Assembly: GCA_006503475.1 (NCBI GenBank)
Contig: RSEH01000239.1
Span: 1-64,000, forward strand
Reading direction: 5' to 3'
Origin: Stentor roeselii
Taxonomy: Eukaryota > Ciliophora > Heterotrichea > Heterotrichida > Stentoridae
Length of the DNA: 64,000 nucleotides
Shown: positions 10,656 through 20,600 of the stretch, in pieces
Layout: every line of letters begins with the position of its first letter
Numbering within the stretch: the first letter of the stretch is position 1
Notes under the pieces: generated by a model
What the model was told of the DNA's origin: nothing
Database searches by the model: none
The model's input: the letters and a program-made list of their open reading frames with translations, nothing else
Program-made: the position numbers and the translations under genes

Positions 10656-13600
10656 CTAATCATCACCCTCAAGTCCATTCTCAGTAGAATTTGGAATTCT
10701 ATCAAAATACCCAAGCTCTTTCGCAAAAACTTCATTATCCTTTAAAAACTGAAACAAAAACAACAATCCAATATCAGCCCCTTTTTTATTCTGTAATGGA
10801 TTCGGAGTCCTATAAATAAAAAAAATTCCAGTAATCAAAATCCCAAAAGACCCCACAGGAGTAATAATCGCCCAAGCCAGATAATTCTTAACTTCTCTAA
10901 AAATTGAAGAGGTAAAAACAATCCAAAAGGAAAGCGAAAGACTCATCAATTGAGCGATATTCGCATGTTCATAGTTATAAGGTTTAAACTTCAAAGTTAA
11001 AATAATCAATATTCCTATAAAAAAAGCAGAAAGTAAACCATGAGCAGTCTGATCACTTTTTTTCAATGTTTTACTTAGACATACTAAAATCACTTGAAAA
11101 ATGCTAAAAATTGACAAATACCAGGATTTTGTCCTGATCATCAAACAAGTCTGAACATTTTCCCAGTAAGGTTTCATGAAAGTTGATAAAGCCACGTAAA
11201 AAACAAGGAATATAAAAGTTAATATTGCGAAGGACTTGTGACTATCAGTATAACAAAAAGTGTAACAGTCAGAATCCAAGTAAAGGTCAGAAAAATCATC
11301 TCCAATACTTTTCCTGCAAAGAAATAAGTTCATTAGCATTGAAATCACTGGGATAAAAGTAATGCTGGAGATTAATGGAAAGAGAAATTCATTTAAAAAT
11401 GTCAAGTTTTCTATCAACCAGTTGTTTTTTAATCTTAAAGCATGTTTCAAGACTATCAAACAAAGAAAAACAGTCCAAAAGATGCAGAAGGACAGAACAA
11501 AATAAAAAAATTTCCAGAATTTATCCTGTGATAAATTATAAAACTCATTGTAATTAAAAGATAAAAATAAATCTGAATCCTTGAAAATTTCTTTAAAATA
11601 AGAAAGACTCGGCCCTAAAATCACGATTTGAAAAAACTGGAAAAAAAAACTAGCAAAAAAAACTTTATCTGAAAAACTCGCTTCATAAACCCCTTCAATC
11701 AAAAAGTAACTCATTTCAAATCTCTTCCAAGAACAAACAGCACAAAGGACCGAGACAAGAATTAAAACAAAACAAAGAACAAACATCACCATTATTCCTT
11801 TTTCTGATTCTTGAATTTGCTCTTCTTCAAAGGGACAATCGAATTTTTCTATAAAATTTTCCGGAATTGAATCATCAGGCCATTCAATTTTATTTTCATA
11901 GAAAAGAAAAGTATCTGAAAGTTTATCTAGAGTTAAAATCGCCTTTTGAGTGAAATTTTCACCTTCTAGAAAAAATTGAGAAATTTCGAATTTTGCTGAA
12001 GCTTTATTGTTACTGTCTCTACTAAAATAAATATCTCCCATGCACCCTTTGACTTTGATATCTCTGATGATTTTCATTAGTTCAACTGGATTTTCTATGT
12101 CTTTTCCTTGTGCAAGGGCGTAGTTTATTGCAGTAGTTGCGACAGTCACTGTGTCATGACTCATACAGAAAAAATTGAGATTTTTGAATAATTGACTCAT
12201 TTCTTGGTAAAGTTGTTGACCGTTTGAACCTGTCCATTCTTTGTATCCGATTAAGAAACTTCCTGATGTTAATTCAATGATTTTTGATTTGTGGGTTATG
12301 TTTTTTTCTCGGTTGAAACTCTCGATAAAGCCTAGGTCTAAGATGGAGTATAATTCACCTTTTCTTAAACCTACATCATAAAGTGCTTCATAAATAAAAC
12401 TACTCTGCCAGAAGAACACCATAAAAAACCTACAACGAGAGTTTTTTGCTACTTCAAAATATTCTCTAAACTCATGAAAATCCTCTCTAGTATAATTAGA
12501 TGGTATCACTCTTAAATGTTCTGGGTTAACAATATCAACTCCTCTAGCTAAACACAAGCTTTGAAATCCAAGAAACATTTCCGCATACGCTTCATCATTC
12601 GTTCCAAACAAAACAACAGATTTCCACCCAAGAGACAAAATAAAATTTAAAACATTTGTCATATACTCTAATTCAGAAACCGTCATTTTCACAAAAAAAT
12701 TCAAATTTTCTTTATTTTCTACAATTTTATTTTGAGCAAACATAGAAATCTGAGGAATTTCCTTATTTAAGTACTTTAAAGCCATTGCATTTCCAAATGC
12801 GCTCCAATACCAATAACTTGTTAAATAAAGAATAGGAAAAGGCTCGTAAAGTACTTCAGAGAGTTTCATTGTGTACCACGAAAGATCGAATGAAAAAATT
12901 CCTGTATCTGTTGGCCTGAGGACTATTTTAAATCCAGGGATCAAGTTAAGCGAGTTGACTTTAGAAACAGCGAAAATCGCTGCATTGAAGAGGTAACTGA
13001 AAATTTCAACACTATACCAATTAAAGATCTCATTTGTGCCATTTGCAATGAGAAAAACTAACTCTTTAGTAATAGAAACATTTATAGAGTTTACACCTCC
13101 TGGGTAAAGAATTTCTTCAGAAATTGAAATATTTTGATTGATACTTCCAACGGGAGTAACTTGGTTATTTTTTAGGTTTAAAACAGAGAAACCTTCAGTT
13201 TTCACTAGTTTCTTTTCGATTATTTTAAGAACTGATAAAAAACAGTAGTTTTCGTAACTTGAACTTGATTCCAGCCCAGTTTGACTAAGTATTAAACTTC
13301 CTTCAATAAAAACAGCACCAATAGAAAAAGATGAAAAGATGAAAAGTGCTCCAATATCATTAACCCTTTTCAAAATCAAACTTTTTTGAATAATTCCCAA
13401 GCTAGGTCCTTGGTCAATGATTATCAAAAACCTAAACCCTGTATTTTTTACTTCTTTTTGAATTAAGTTCAACCCTCTCTGCAAGTCAAGGTTTTCATCA
13501 TAAGTGATCATTTTAAAAACTTTACTTTTCAGCCTTGAATAAATTTCATTAGCGAAATTTAGAACTTTATGCGAACTGGAAGTGAAAATTATCAAATTTT

Positions 13601-13985
13601 TTAAATCCAGCTTTAAAATTAACTTTTCTATGGCTTTTGATTCCTCAGTTGTTGATGTCAGGGAATAGATTCGGCTGCTTGATACTTCGGAATTTGAGTT
13701 GGAAGATAAGGTTATGTATTTGGAACTTGAGGATTTTGATAACTCGTCGAATATTGGAAGAGAAGCTGGCTTTAGAGTTATATCTATGAAGACTTGCTGT
13801 GAATGGATTGAAGACTCTGGAAGATGAGGCGGTTCTGCGGAGAGAAGAGCCATGTTGGGGAATAAGGAGAACTCTCTTAGAAGGGAAGGTGGAGTTTCTT
13901 CTGATATGAATACTGGGATCTCATCCAAACTCTTTTGAGCTAAAGCTGAGATTAGTATCAAAATCAAAAACATTATAATAATCAT
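10656..13985 (-). CDS. Receptor-like protein: periplasmic-binding-protein-type ectodomain plus multi-TM region
   Basis: 1,109 residues. Signal peptide (MFLILILISALAQ), then a large extracellular part to about residue 720. Residues about 100-280 hold alternating hydrophobic strands and helices (LIIFTSSSHKVLNFANEIY, then FLIIIDQGP). Residues about 330-690 resemble the type I periplasmic-binding or ANF-receptor fold (ILSLGWKSVVLFGTND, then RCRFFMVFFWQSSFIYEAL). The C-terminal 390 residues hold about nine hydrophobic segments, from MVMFVLCFVLILVSVLCAV to SFGILITGIFFIY. The arrangement recalls class C receptors, but the membrane part looks more like the C-terminal region of large ciliate membrane proteins (a KPY motif before the last helices). 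Ligand unknown. The gene sits alone between the arms of the inverted repeat. An ANF-type fold is likely; the membrane class is uncertain. Confidence 0.65.
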   Translation of the reverse strand: MIIIMFLILILISALAQKSLDEIPVFISEETPPSLLREFSLFPNMALLSAEPPHLPESSIHSQQVFIDITLKPASLPIFDELSKSSSSKYITLSSNSNSEVSSSRIYSLTSTTEESKAIEKLILKLDLKNLIIFTSSSHKVLNFANEIYSRLKSKVFKMITYDENLDLQRGLNLIQKEVKNTGFRFLIIIDQGPSLGIIQKSLILKRVNDIGALFIFSSFSIGAVFIEGSLILSQTGLESSSSYENYCFLSVLKIIEKKLVKTEGFSVLNLKNNQVTPVGSINQNISISEEILYPGGVNSINVSITKELVFLIANGTNEIFNWYSVEIFSYLFNAAIFAVSKVNSLNLIPGFKIVLRPTDTGIFSFDLSWYTMKLSEVLYEPFPILYLTSYWYWSAFGNAMALKYLNKEIPQISMFAQNKIVENKENLNFFVKMTVSELEYMTNVLNFILSLGWKSVVLFGTNDEAYAEMFLGFQSLCLARGVDIVNPEHLRVIPSNYTREDFHEFREYFEVAKNSRCRFFMVFFWQSSFIYEALYDVGLRKGELYSILDLGFIESFNREKNITHKSKIIELTSGSFLIGYKEWTGSNGQQLYQEMSQLFKNLNFFCMSHDTVTVATTAINYALAQGKDIENPVELMKIIRDIKVKGCMGDIYFSRDSNNKASAKFEISQFFLEGENFTQKAILTLDKLSDTFLFYENKIEWPDDSIPENFIEKFDCPFEEEQIQESEKGIMVMFVLCFVLILVSVLCAVCSWKRFEMSYFLIEGVYEASFSDKVFFASFFFQFFQIVILGPSLSYFKEIFKDSDLFLSFNYNEFYNLSQDKFWKFFYFVLSFCIFWTVFLCLIVLKHALRLKNNWLIENLTFLNEFLFPLISSITFIPVISMLMNLFLCRKSIGDDFSDLYLDSDCYTFCYTDSHKSFAILTFIFLVFYVALSTFMKPYWENVQTCLMIRTKSWYLSIFSIFQVILVCLSKTLKKSDQTAHGLLSAFFIGILIILTLKFKPYNYEHANIAQLMSLSLSFWIVFTSSIFREVKNYLAWAIITPVGSFGILITGIFFIYRTPNPLQNKKGADIGLLFLFQFLKDNEVFAKELGYFDRIPNSTENGLEGDD

Positions 13986-15449
13986 TGATTATTTATTCGA
14001 GTAAGGATAAATAAAGATTTAGGTTATGTCTATAATTTCTCTCAGCATTTATATTATGCTTGATTTTTGTAAAATTTATTTATTTGTTTTTTTCAAATTA
14101 GAGAATTTTATAGGAATGATAATGTCTTGAAAGGTGAAATTCTTCTGAGTTAGTTGAATTAGACCTTTATATTATTTTTATCATTAGGAGTTGAATAATC
14201 GTGATAAAATTTGACTAAATTCATGAAATATTGGCATAATAAATAATTTTCAATAAAACTCACGCATATGAAAGAAATTTGGTTTTTGGAGCCTTGATAA
14301 AAGATTTAGATGTTTTTCCTAAGTTATTTAAATCAAATAAAATTATCATTGAATATCTCTGTAATAATTTAAATTTCTAGTTAGTTCTTTATAAAGACTT
14401 AAAAGATTTGATATGAAAAGTATTAGGGGAATGATTAGGTAAATAATCCAGCAAAATTTCTTAAAAATTGAAGAAAATGAGTTTATATAATAATTTTTTT
14501 TTCAAATATCAAGGAATAAAATGGATTTTGAATTATAAGTAATTATCTTCACTTTCAAATAAGAATACTGACTAGGAATATTCCTAGAAACCTTAGAAAT
14601 ACGAATCCATCACTTTTCTTAGTATCAGAAAATTTTTATAAGATTGGATGCTTCTTTGAACTTCTAATTATTTAATTATCAGATTTATCGATTCTAATTT
14701 TAAATTCATTAAAATATCACTTTTTCAATTATTCTAAGGATTCAATGATCTCATTTTTCAGATTCAAGACACTTCTTGCATAAACTTCTAATTTGGTACA
14801 ACTTTTATAATAATCGTGATTTAAAAGCAAAAATATTTTTAAGAATTCCAAAATACCTTAACAATCAATCATTATTCAAAAGACTTCGAAGTCTTTTCTT
14901 AACTGAATCCAAAAGAAATCCTTTTGTTGCAAATTGAATATTTTTAAAAATAATCAGGAATTATTCAAATTCCTATGCTTCTTATTAGATGGAAGAAAAT
15001 ATTTTATAAGATTATTTTATTGAAAGATTTATATTAAAAAACCTTCATTAGAAAAGATGCTTGATTTGATTTTATTGTGGAGATACGTTTTCTATAATGA
15101 GTGGAAAGTTTGATTAAAAATTCTTAATAAAACATTAAATATTGTTTCAAAGATTCCTGATAATAAATTAAGAATTAACAGTAACGAATTCTTTTAGATT
15201 GGATGATGAGAAAGTATAATATAAAGATATAAAAATCATTTATAAAAAATTTTACATTAATGTCAAGAACCCTTGAATCAATTTACAAATAGCTTTAATT
15301 TTAGAAAAGGCTAAAAATGATTTTTTTTTTATAATTTTCAAATTTTTTGAAGTATCACATGATAATTTCAATAATTTTAACTTTAAATGCAAGGAATATT
15401 GAATTTATAAAATTTGTTATTAATAAGATTTCTTGTAATCAAGTAAGTT
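13986..15449. other. AT-rich intergenic spacer
   Basis: About 1.46 kb between divergent units. Apart from the octamer at 14027-14034, no gene, RNA or clear repeat was recognised. Confidence 0.55.
14027..14034. promoter_or_regulatory. Candidate upstream octamer TGTCTATA
   Basis: TGTCTATA lies 42 nt upstream of the receptor gene start at 13985. It is the same octamer, in the opposite orientation relative to the gene, as before the pepsin-like gene at 1455-2711. Confidence 0.35.
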
Positions 15450-16564
15450 TCATCAGAAATCCTTTCATTCTGAGAATTTAGAAATTATTAACTTTTCTAT
15501 AACAATTCAAACAGTACCCTCTTCAAATATTCAGACTTGAACTAAATATGAATAACTATTTTTCCATGATATAGAAGAAAGTTGCAATTTCCATAATCAG
15601 AAAATAGATACAATCAATTCAAAAGTAAAAATTTATCTACGTATAACGAAAAAATATTATTTGAAAGTTCTTCTAACTATTTTGAAGGATTATGGGCAAT
15701 AGATAATTTTTTTAATTGGCAATCGATATATAAAAATTTTTTTTTGAGAAAGAAAGATAAGTGACTTTGTTAAAGCTGATGGATACATTGATCTTGGGTT
15801 CAAGACTTCTGGTTATTCAACCCTTGTTGAGAATTTAATTTCAGAGAATTTTATATCCCAGGGAATATATTCAATTTATATTAATAATCCTAATATTATA
15901 AAGAAACAATCAGCATCAACTATTGGGTACTGGGATCCTGAGGAATTTGGTATGGAACCCCGATAAAAATCAATTATGATTATGATAGGTCATATTTGAT
16001 GGGCTACTCACATTAAAAAGGCATAGCTGATTAATTTTCGTCGTATAACACCTATTTTACATTTGATATCAATAGCCAATATATGAAAATTTGCTATTAT
16101 TTCACTTTTTTCATCCTAGAATTCCTCAAAATGCAATGTGAAATCTTTACTGCTCAACTCATAATCAGAATAAAGATGTTCATATGCAGTTCTGAATTTT
16201 CTATTCTAATATATCAGGTTTATTTTCATTTTACTATTCATTTCAATATTTCTATCAACTTTAAAGCTATCTGATGCATGAAAAAAATGGGTTTTGCACA
16301 CTTTTAATTCTACCTTGCATATATAATTATTATAATATTTTTGGGTTACCATTCTTCAGATCTTATTACTCCATATTTTACATAATTAATAAGATTATCT
16401 ATATTCAAGAAACTATTGAATATCAATATAATTATGAAAATTTTCCATTTGTATATCAAAGTGGAATATATATTTTAGTAATTATCACTCTTTCATTTGG
16501 AGTCTTATATGTAAGAAAAACTGAAAAAAACTTATCAAAAATTATCAAAGAATATTTTAGTTAG
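15450..16564 (+). pseudogene. Decayed pepsin-like gene (paralogue of 1455-2711)
   Basis: Translated pieces follow the protein of 1455-2711 from before the GYPPQ region to the C-terminus. The clearest pieces are the start of the N-lobe (LNMNN), a C-lobe stretch (IINNPNIIKKQSA, IGYWDPEEFG) and the last 97 codons (16274-16564), which keep IFGLPFFRSYYS and the membrane helix. Several frameshifts and stops lie upstream, and the signal peptide is not recognisable. This host gene copy is tail-to-tail with the WD40 gene of the right arm, repeating the gene pairing seen elsewhere in the window. Confidence 0.85.
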
Positions 16565-17134
16565 GAAGTAATTAAAATAGGATATTAAATGATTTCTATT
16601 CAAGTATCCTTACCATCAGAATTTACCTATGAAGTTTAACATATAGTAATAGTCAAATATACTTTTCATTGCAAAGAATTAAAGAAACTATGAAAATAAT
16701 TGAAGCAATAATAGAATTATAGAAAAATAAATTGATCAAAAAGCTTTATTATTGGAATAAAGGGTTTGATGATAAGAATAATCGAAATTCTTATTAATTG
16801 AGAATCAATCAATCTCTTAAAGGGTAGAACTGACTTGACTCAGTTATCTTATTGTGAATCGACTTTGGCTGTATCTGGGATTGTAACTTGACTTTTGGTC
16901 TTATTCTTGATTTTCATAATTTCACTGAATTTGAAAAAATATCCTTTTCAATTTTCAAAAAAACTTACAGTTAGCCATTCTCAATCTTATAACCCAATCA
17001 TATGAGATTTAGATTTAAATGTTCAAAAATTTAGTATCCAGTAAACCTTAGAGCAGAATGAAAATAGTTTTTAAATTCATCAAATATAAATAATCAATCA
17101 TATAAAATACGACTATTAATAATCATCTTCTAAC
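16565..17134. other. AT-rich spacer between convergent gene remnants
   Basis: 570 nt between the stop of the decayed pepsin-like gene and the end of the kinase remnant. The first 40 nt resemble the 3' flank of the 1455-2711 gene. Nothing else recognised. Confidence 0.55.
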
Positions 17135-17200
17135 CTAATAACTAATATCAAGATTTTCTAGCTCACAGAATCTTAACCGATCTTCAGGTCTTTCACAGAG

Positions 17201-17289
17201 CATATTTATTATATTTTTAAAATATAACAAAAAATCTATTTATGTTCAATATATTCATACATTTTAAATAAAACATAATTAACATATTT
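17201..17289. repeat. 82-bp insertion flanked by 7-bp direct repeats (CATATTT)
   Basis: CATATTT occurs at 17201-17207 and again at 17283-17289. Removing one repeat plus the sequence between them (82 bp) exactly restores the coding string RNMLCERPEDR that paralogues show at this place. The insert is almost pure A+T and has no open frame. The outline fits a small transposon-like insertion with a target duplication or an unexcised ciliate internal eliminated sequence. Confidence 0.75.
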
Positions 17290-17479
17290 CTCAGTAATAC
17301 TTTAAGCCACAACAAGCTTCGATTGGATAGATTTTTTAAAAATGATTCAATATTTGCTCTTATTTCAGTTATCGACTTTGAAGTAGCTAATTCAAGAACT
17401 ACCAGGCCTAAAGAATAAACATCACATTTTTCAAAATCAATAATTTTGTCTGAACTTAATTTTTCTTCTTTTGAGGATC

Positions 17480-17625
17480 GGCAATCATCAATTTTATCAA
17501 AATAATCTTTTTCTTCATCTGAATATCGAGAATCATCACTATCAAAAATTTCTCTATCTGAGTGTCGAGAATCATCAATATTATCTAAAATATATTTTTC
17601 ATCATCTGAGTATCGAGTTAATTTT
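17480..17625 (-). repeat. Acidic S/D-rich tandem coding repeat
   Basis: On the minus strand at least three imperfect units encode DDSRYSDEE-like peptides (RYSDDEK, DDSRHSDRE, DDSRYSDEE, then DDCRSSKEE). The repeat lies between the WD40 stop and the kinase remnant, where the full-length paralogue has no such sequence. Confidence 0.6.
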
Positions 17626-17639
17626 TATTTATTACTACT

Positions 17640-20600
17640 AATCAATAACTAATTTTTAATTATTTCATTGCTGGAATCATTTAAAAATAGTAAAACCTGC
17701 ATATCATTATTCTCATCATTGCCATCTTCCATATCTGCTACTATTGAATAATTATGATTAAGAATTTCAATTGCGTGAGGACTTAAATGAGACAGATGAC
17801 AACCAAGTTTCGCAAACTCAATAATATATCTTGAAAGCATTTTCGACAATAGACTACATTTTGTGAGGGAATATTCAATAATGAAAATTGATGCAAGTTG
17901 ATTATATTTTTTTTTAGCTTTGATTATGCTTTTTGAATAAAATTTATCATAATCATATAATTTAAGAGCAATAATCATATCTTTATGCAGATCCTCAAAG
18001 TTTTCCCTTTGCTTAATGCAGATGGTTAGAAATTTATTAAGTAAAAGACACAATTTATTGCAAAGAGAAAATTTGAATACTCCTTTTAAACTAGAAATCC
18101 ATAAATATTGCCTTGATATGATAATTCTTAATTTTACTTGAGTATCTGCTATAATATTTGTACAATCTAAATTAGCTAGCTTATAATCTAAAGTTATCAA
18201 CAATCTGTTGATTTTTAAATCCCAAATTCTAATTTCCAGATTTTGGCAGAATACACAAAATACATTTTCAGGACAAATTGCAACATTTTCTGAAGTGTCA
18301 TTAATTGTATATAAAACATTCCGGCTTTGAATATCCCATATTTCTGTTCTTTGATCACATGCAGATGCTAAAAGATTTTCATTTGCTGAAAAAAATAGTT
18401 TTTTAACACCTACATGATTACCTAGAGTAAATATGAATATTCTCTCATTTAAATCCCAAAAATTAATAATTCCATCTCTAGATGCAGTTACAAAATACTT
18501 CCGATAATAACTAAATATAAAGTCTATATAGTAACAAAAATTAAATTCAAAATCATCTGAGAATAGATTTGAAGAATAATCACATGGATTGAGAGTAAAT
18601 TCTTCTTTCATCTCAAGTAAATTATATATTTTAATACTTTTATTACAGTCCTCTATTGCTAAAAATTCTTCATTTGAACAATATTTATAAAGTTGATTTC
18701 TCTCACAATAAGGACTTCTACCTTTATAAACATTAAGATTATTATAATTTTTAATGGTTAATTGACTTTTTAATGTATAGATATTCCAGAATACAATGAA
18801 AGAAGAATCCTGTTTGATCAAAATTATATTCTCGTGCATTGAAGGGTTAACAGATTCCATAAATGATTTATTATTCATAGATTTGATTTTTTTATATCTA
18901 TTTTCTTTTATATTTAAGATAATAACTGATTTGCTTTTTATTAATAATATGACTTCACCATCATGAGAAAACGAGAAATTTAAAGTCTTTCTAAAAGATT
19001 TAAAATCATTGAAATCTATTTTTCTATTTATGTTTATTTCTTGATGTTTTTGAATGTTTATTATAAGAATACTTCCTTTTAACAATAAAGCAATATTTTG
19101 TCCATCAGGAGTAAATTTTAATGAGCGGATTTCAGTAGTTTCATATGAAAAAACAAGGTTTTCACTCATAAGATTCCATATTTCAACTTCACAATTTCTA
19201 TACCCAGATCGAGAAATTGCAAAAAGTTGACAAATTTTTGAATAATCCGAAGTAATACAATAATATCGAGATCGATAATCATTTAAATCATTCCTCATTA
19301 TTTTTATTTTTTTCTTCAATTTTAAATTCCAGAAGTGAAAAAATCCCATTGTAACCTTTTCATTCATAAGCAAAAACTCATCATTATTAGTAAAAAAGAA
19401 AACAGCTTCTCTTTCTAATTCCTCATTAATTGCCATTTCCTCTTGATTAAGTTCTAAGTTTCTTATTATTATACTTCCAAATTCATAACAGACCAAAAAA
19501 TATTTTTCCTGAGGTGAAAAAGTAAAACAATTAAAATTTTTAACTGTGAAGGAAAAAACTTCTTGATTACTTTTGACCTTCCAAACTTTTACATTATTAT
19601 TTTTAAAGATTATTGACAAGTAGTTTCCATAACTTGAAAGAGAAATTTCAATTACAGAGTCTTCAATTAAAGGAGTAAATTCAATGTTTTTATCATTCAT
19701 GTTTAATACGGAAATTGTCCAATTTGAAAACTCAACAACTGCGAACTTCATATCGAGGGAACAGGACAAACAACTTAAAATATCAGGATTATTGGAAAAA
19801 GGAAATAATTGCTTGTTTTCATCGAAATTCCAAAATAAAATTTCATTACTTCTGTAATTTGTTGTGAAAAATTTTTTAATTGGAGAATGTTTTGAATAAA
19901 TTGTATTTCGCATTTTTGATTCTGAGAATGAAAAGTTGTACTTTTGATTTGAAGTTTTTATTTTTTGGATTAAGATTTCTTTATTGAAATCTTGATCATG
20001 GTATTCAAGAGTTGATTTAGAAATTGTAGCACCCTTGTGGAATTCTTCATTCATACTAACAAAACTTTTAAAAGGCTTTTTCATCGAATCATTTTTTTTA
20101 TATTTTAGAAAATCATTCAAAGTAAATACATTTCCCACAGTTAACTTAATCTCAGGATAATATTTCACAATTTTTTCAGAATCCTTTATTTCTTTTCCAA
20201 CTGAATGATGATAAAACTTTTGTGTAAAGCGAAGGTTGAAATTATAGTCCAGTTGAAAAACAATCTCTCCTTTAAACAACTCAAACACAGTAATCTTATT
20301 AGAAGAGCTTACAACAAAACAATGAGAATTATCACCCGAAAACAATAAATTCTTAACATCCATAAAAAAAATAACAAAAGGCTCTAAAACTTCATTTTCC
20401 AGAAATTGATTATTTTTAAATATCATAAAACTCTCTGAAGACGTCATAGCTAAAAATTTTGCCTCATGTGAAAAAAATGATTTTTTACAGAAGGAAAACC
20501 TGTTTTTATCCAATATCAAATAAGTTCTTGAAAGATTTTTTATATTAAAAATGACATCCTTTGAATTATTCCTATAATAAATAAAATCTTCTTCATATGA

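Larger units (their letters stand above)
17135..17648 (-). pseudogene. Detached kinase C-lobe remnant of the upstream WD40 gene
   Basis: Past the WD40 stop codon, the same frame carries two early stops and then about 110 open codons. These are an acidic S/D-rich stretch (RYSDDEK, DDSRHSDRE, DDSRYSDEE) followed by a kinase C-lobe segment, FEKCDVYSLGLVVLELATSK, then LLRNM. An 82-bp insertion (see 17201-17289) interrupts it, after which LCERPEDRLRF and a TAG (17135-17137) complete the homology. Compared with the full protein at 22690-27213, about 220 residues holding the N-lobe and catalytic loop are missing. The WD40 gene therefore once ended in a kinase-like domain and has lost it. Confidence 0.8.

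Noticed and set aside
17201-17289. Firm call of a Paramecium-type IES
   Set aside because: The inner ends do not match the TAYAG-type consensus, and no germline comparison is available. It is kept only as a hypothesis.
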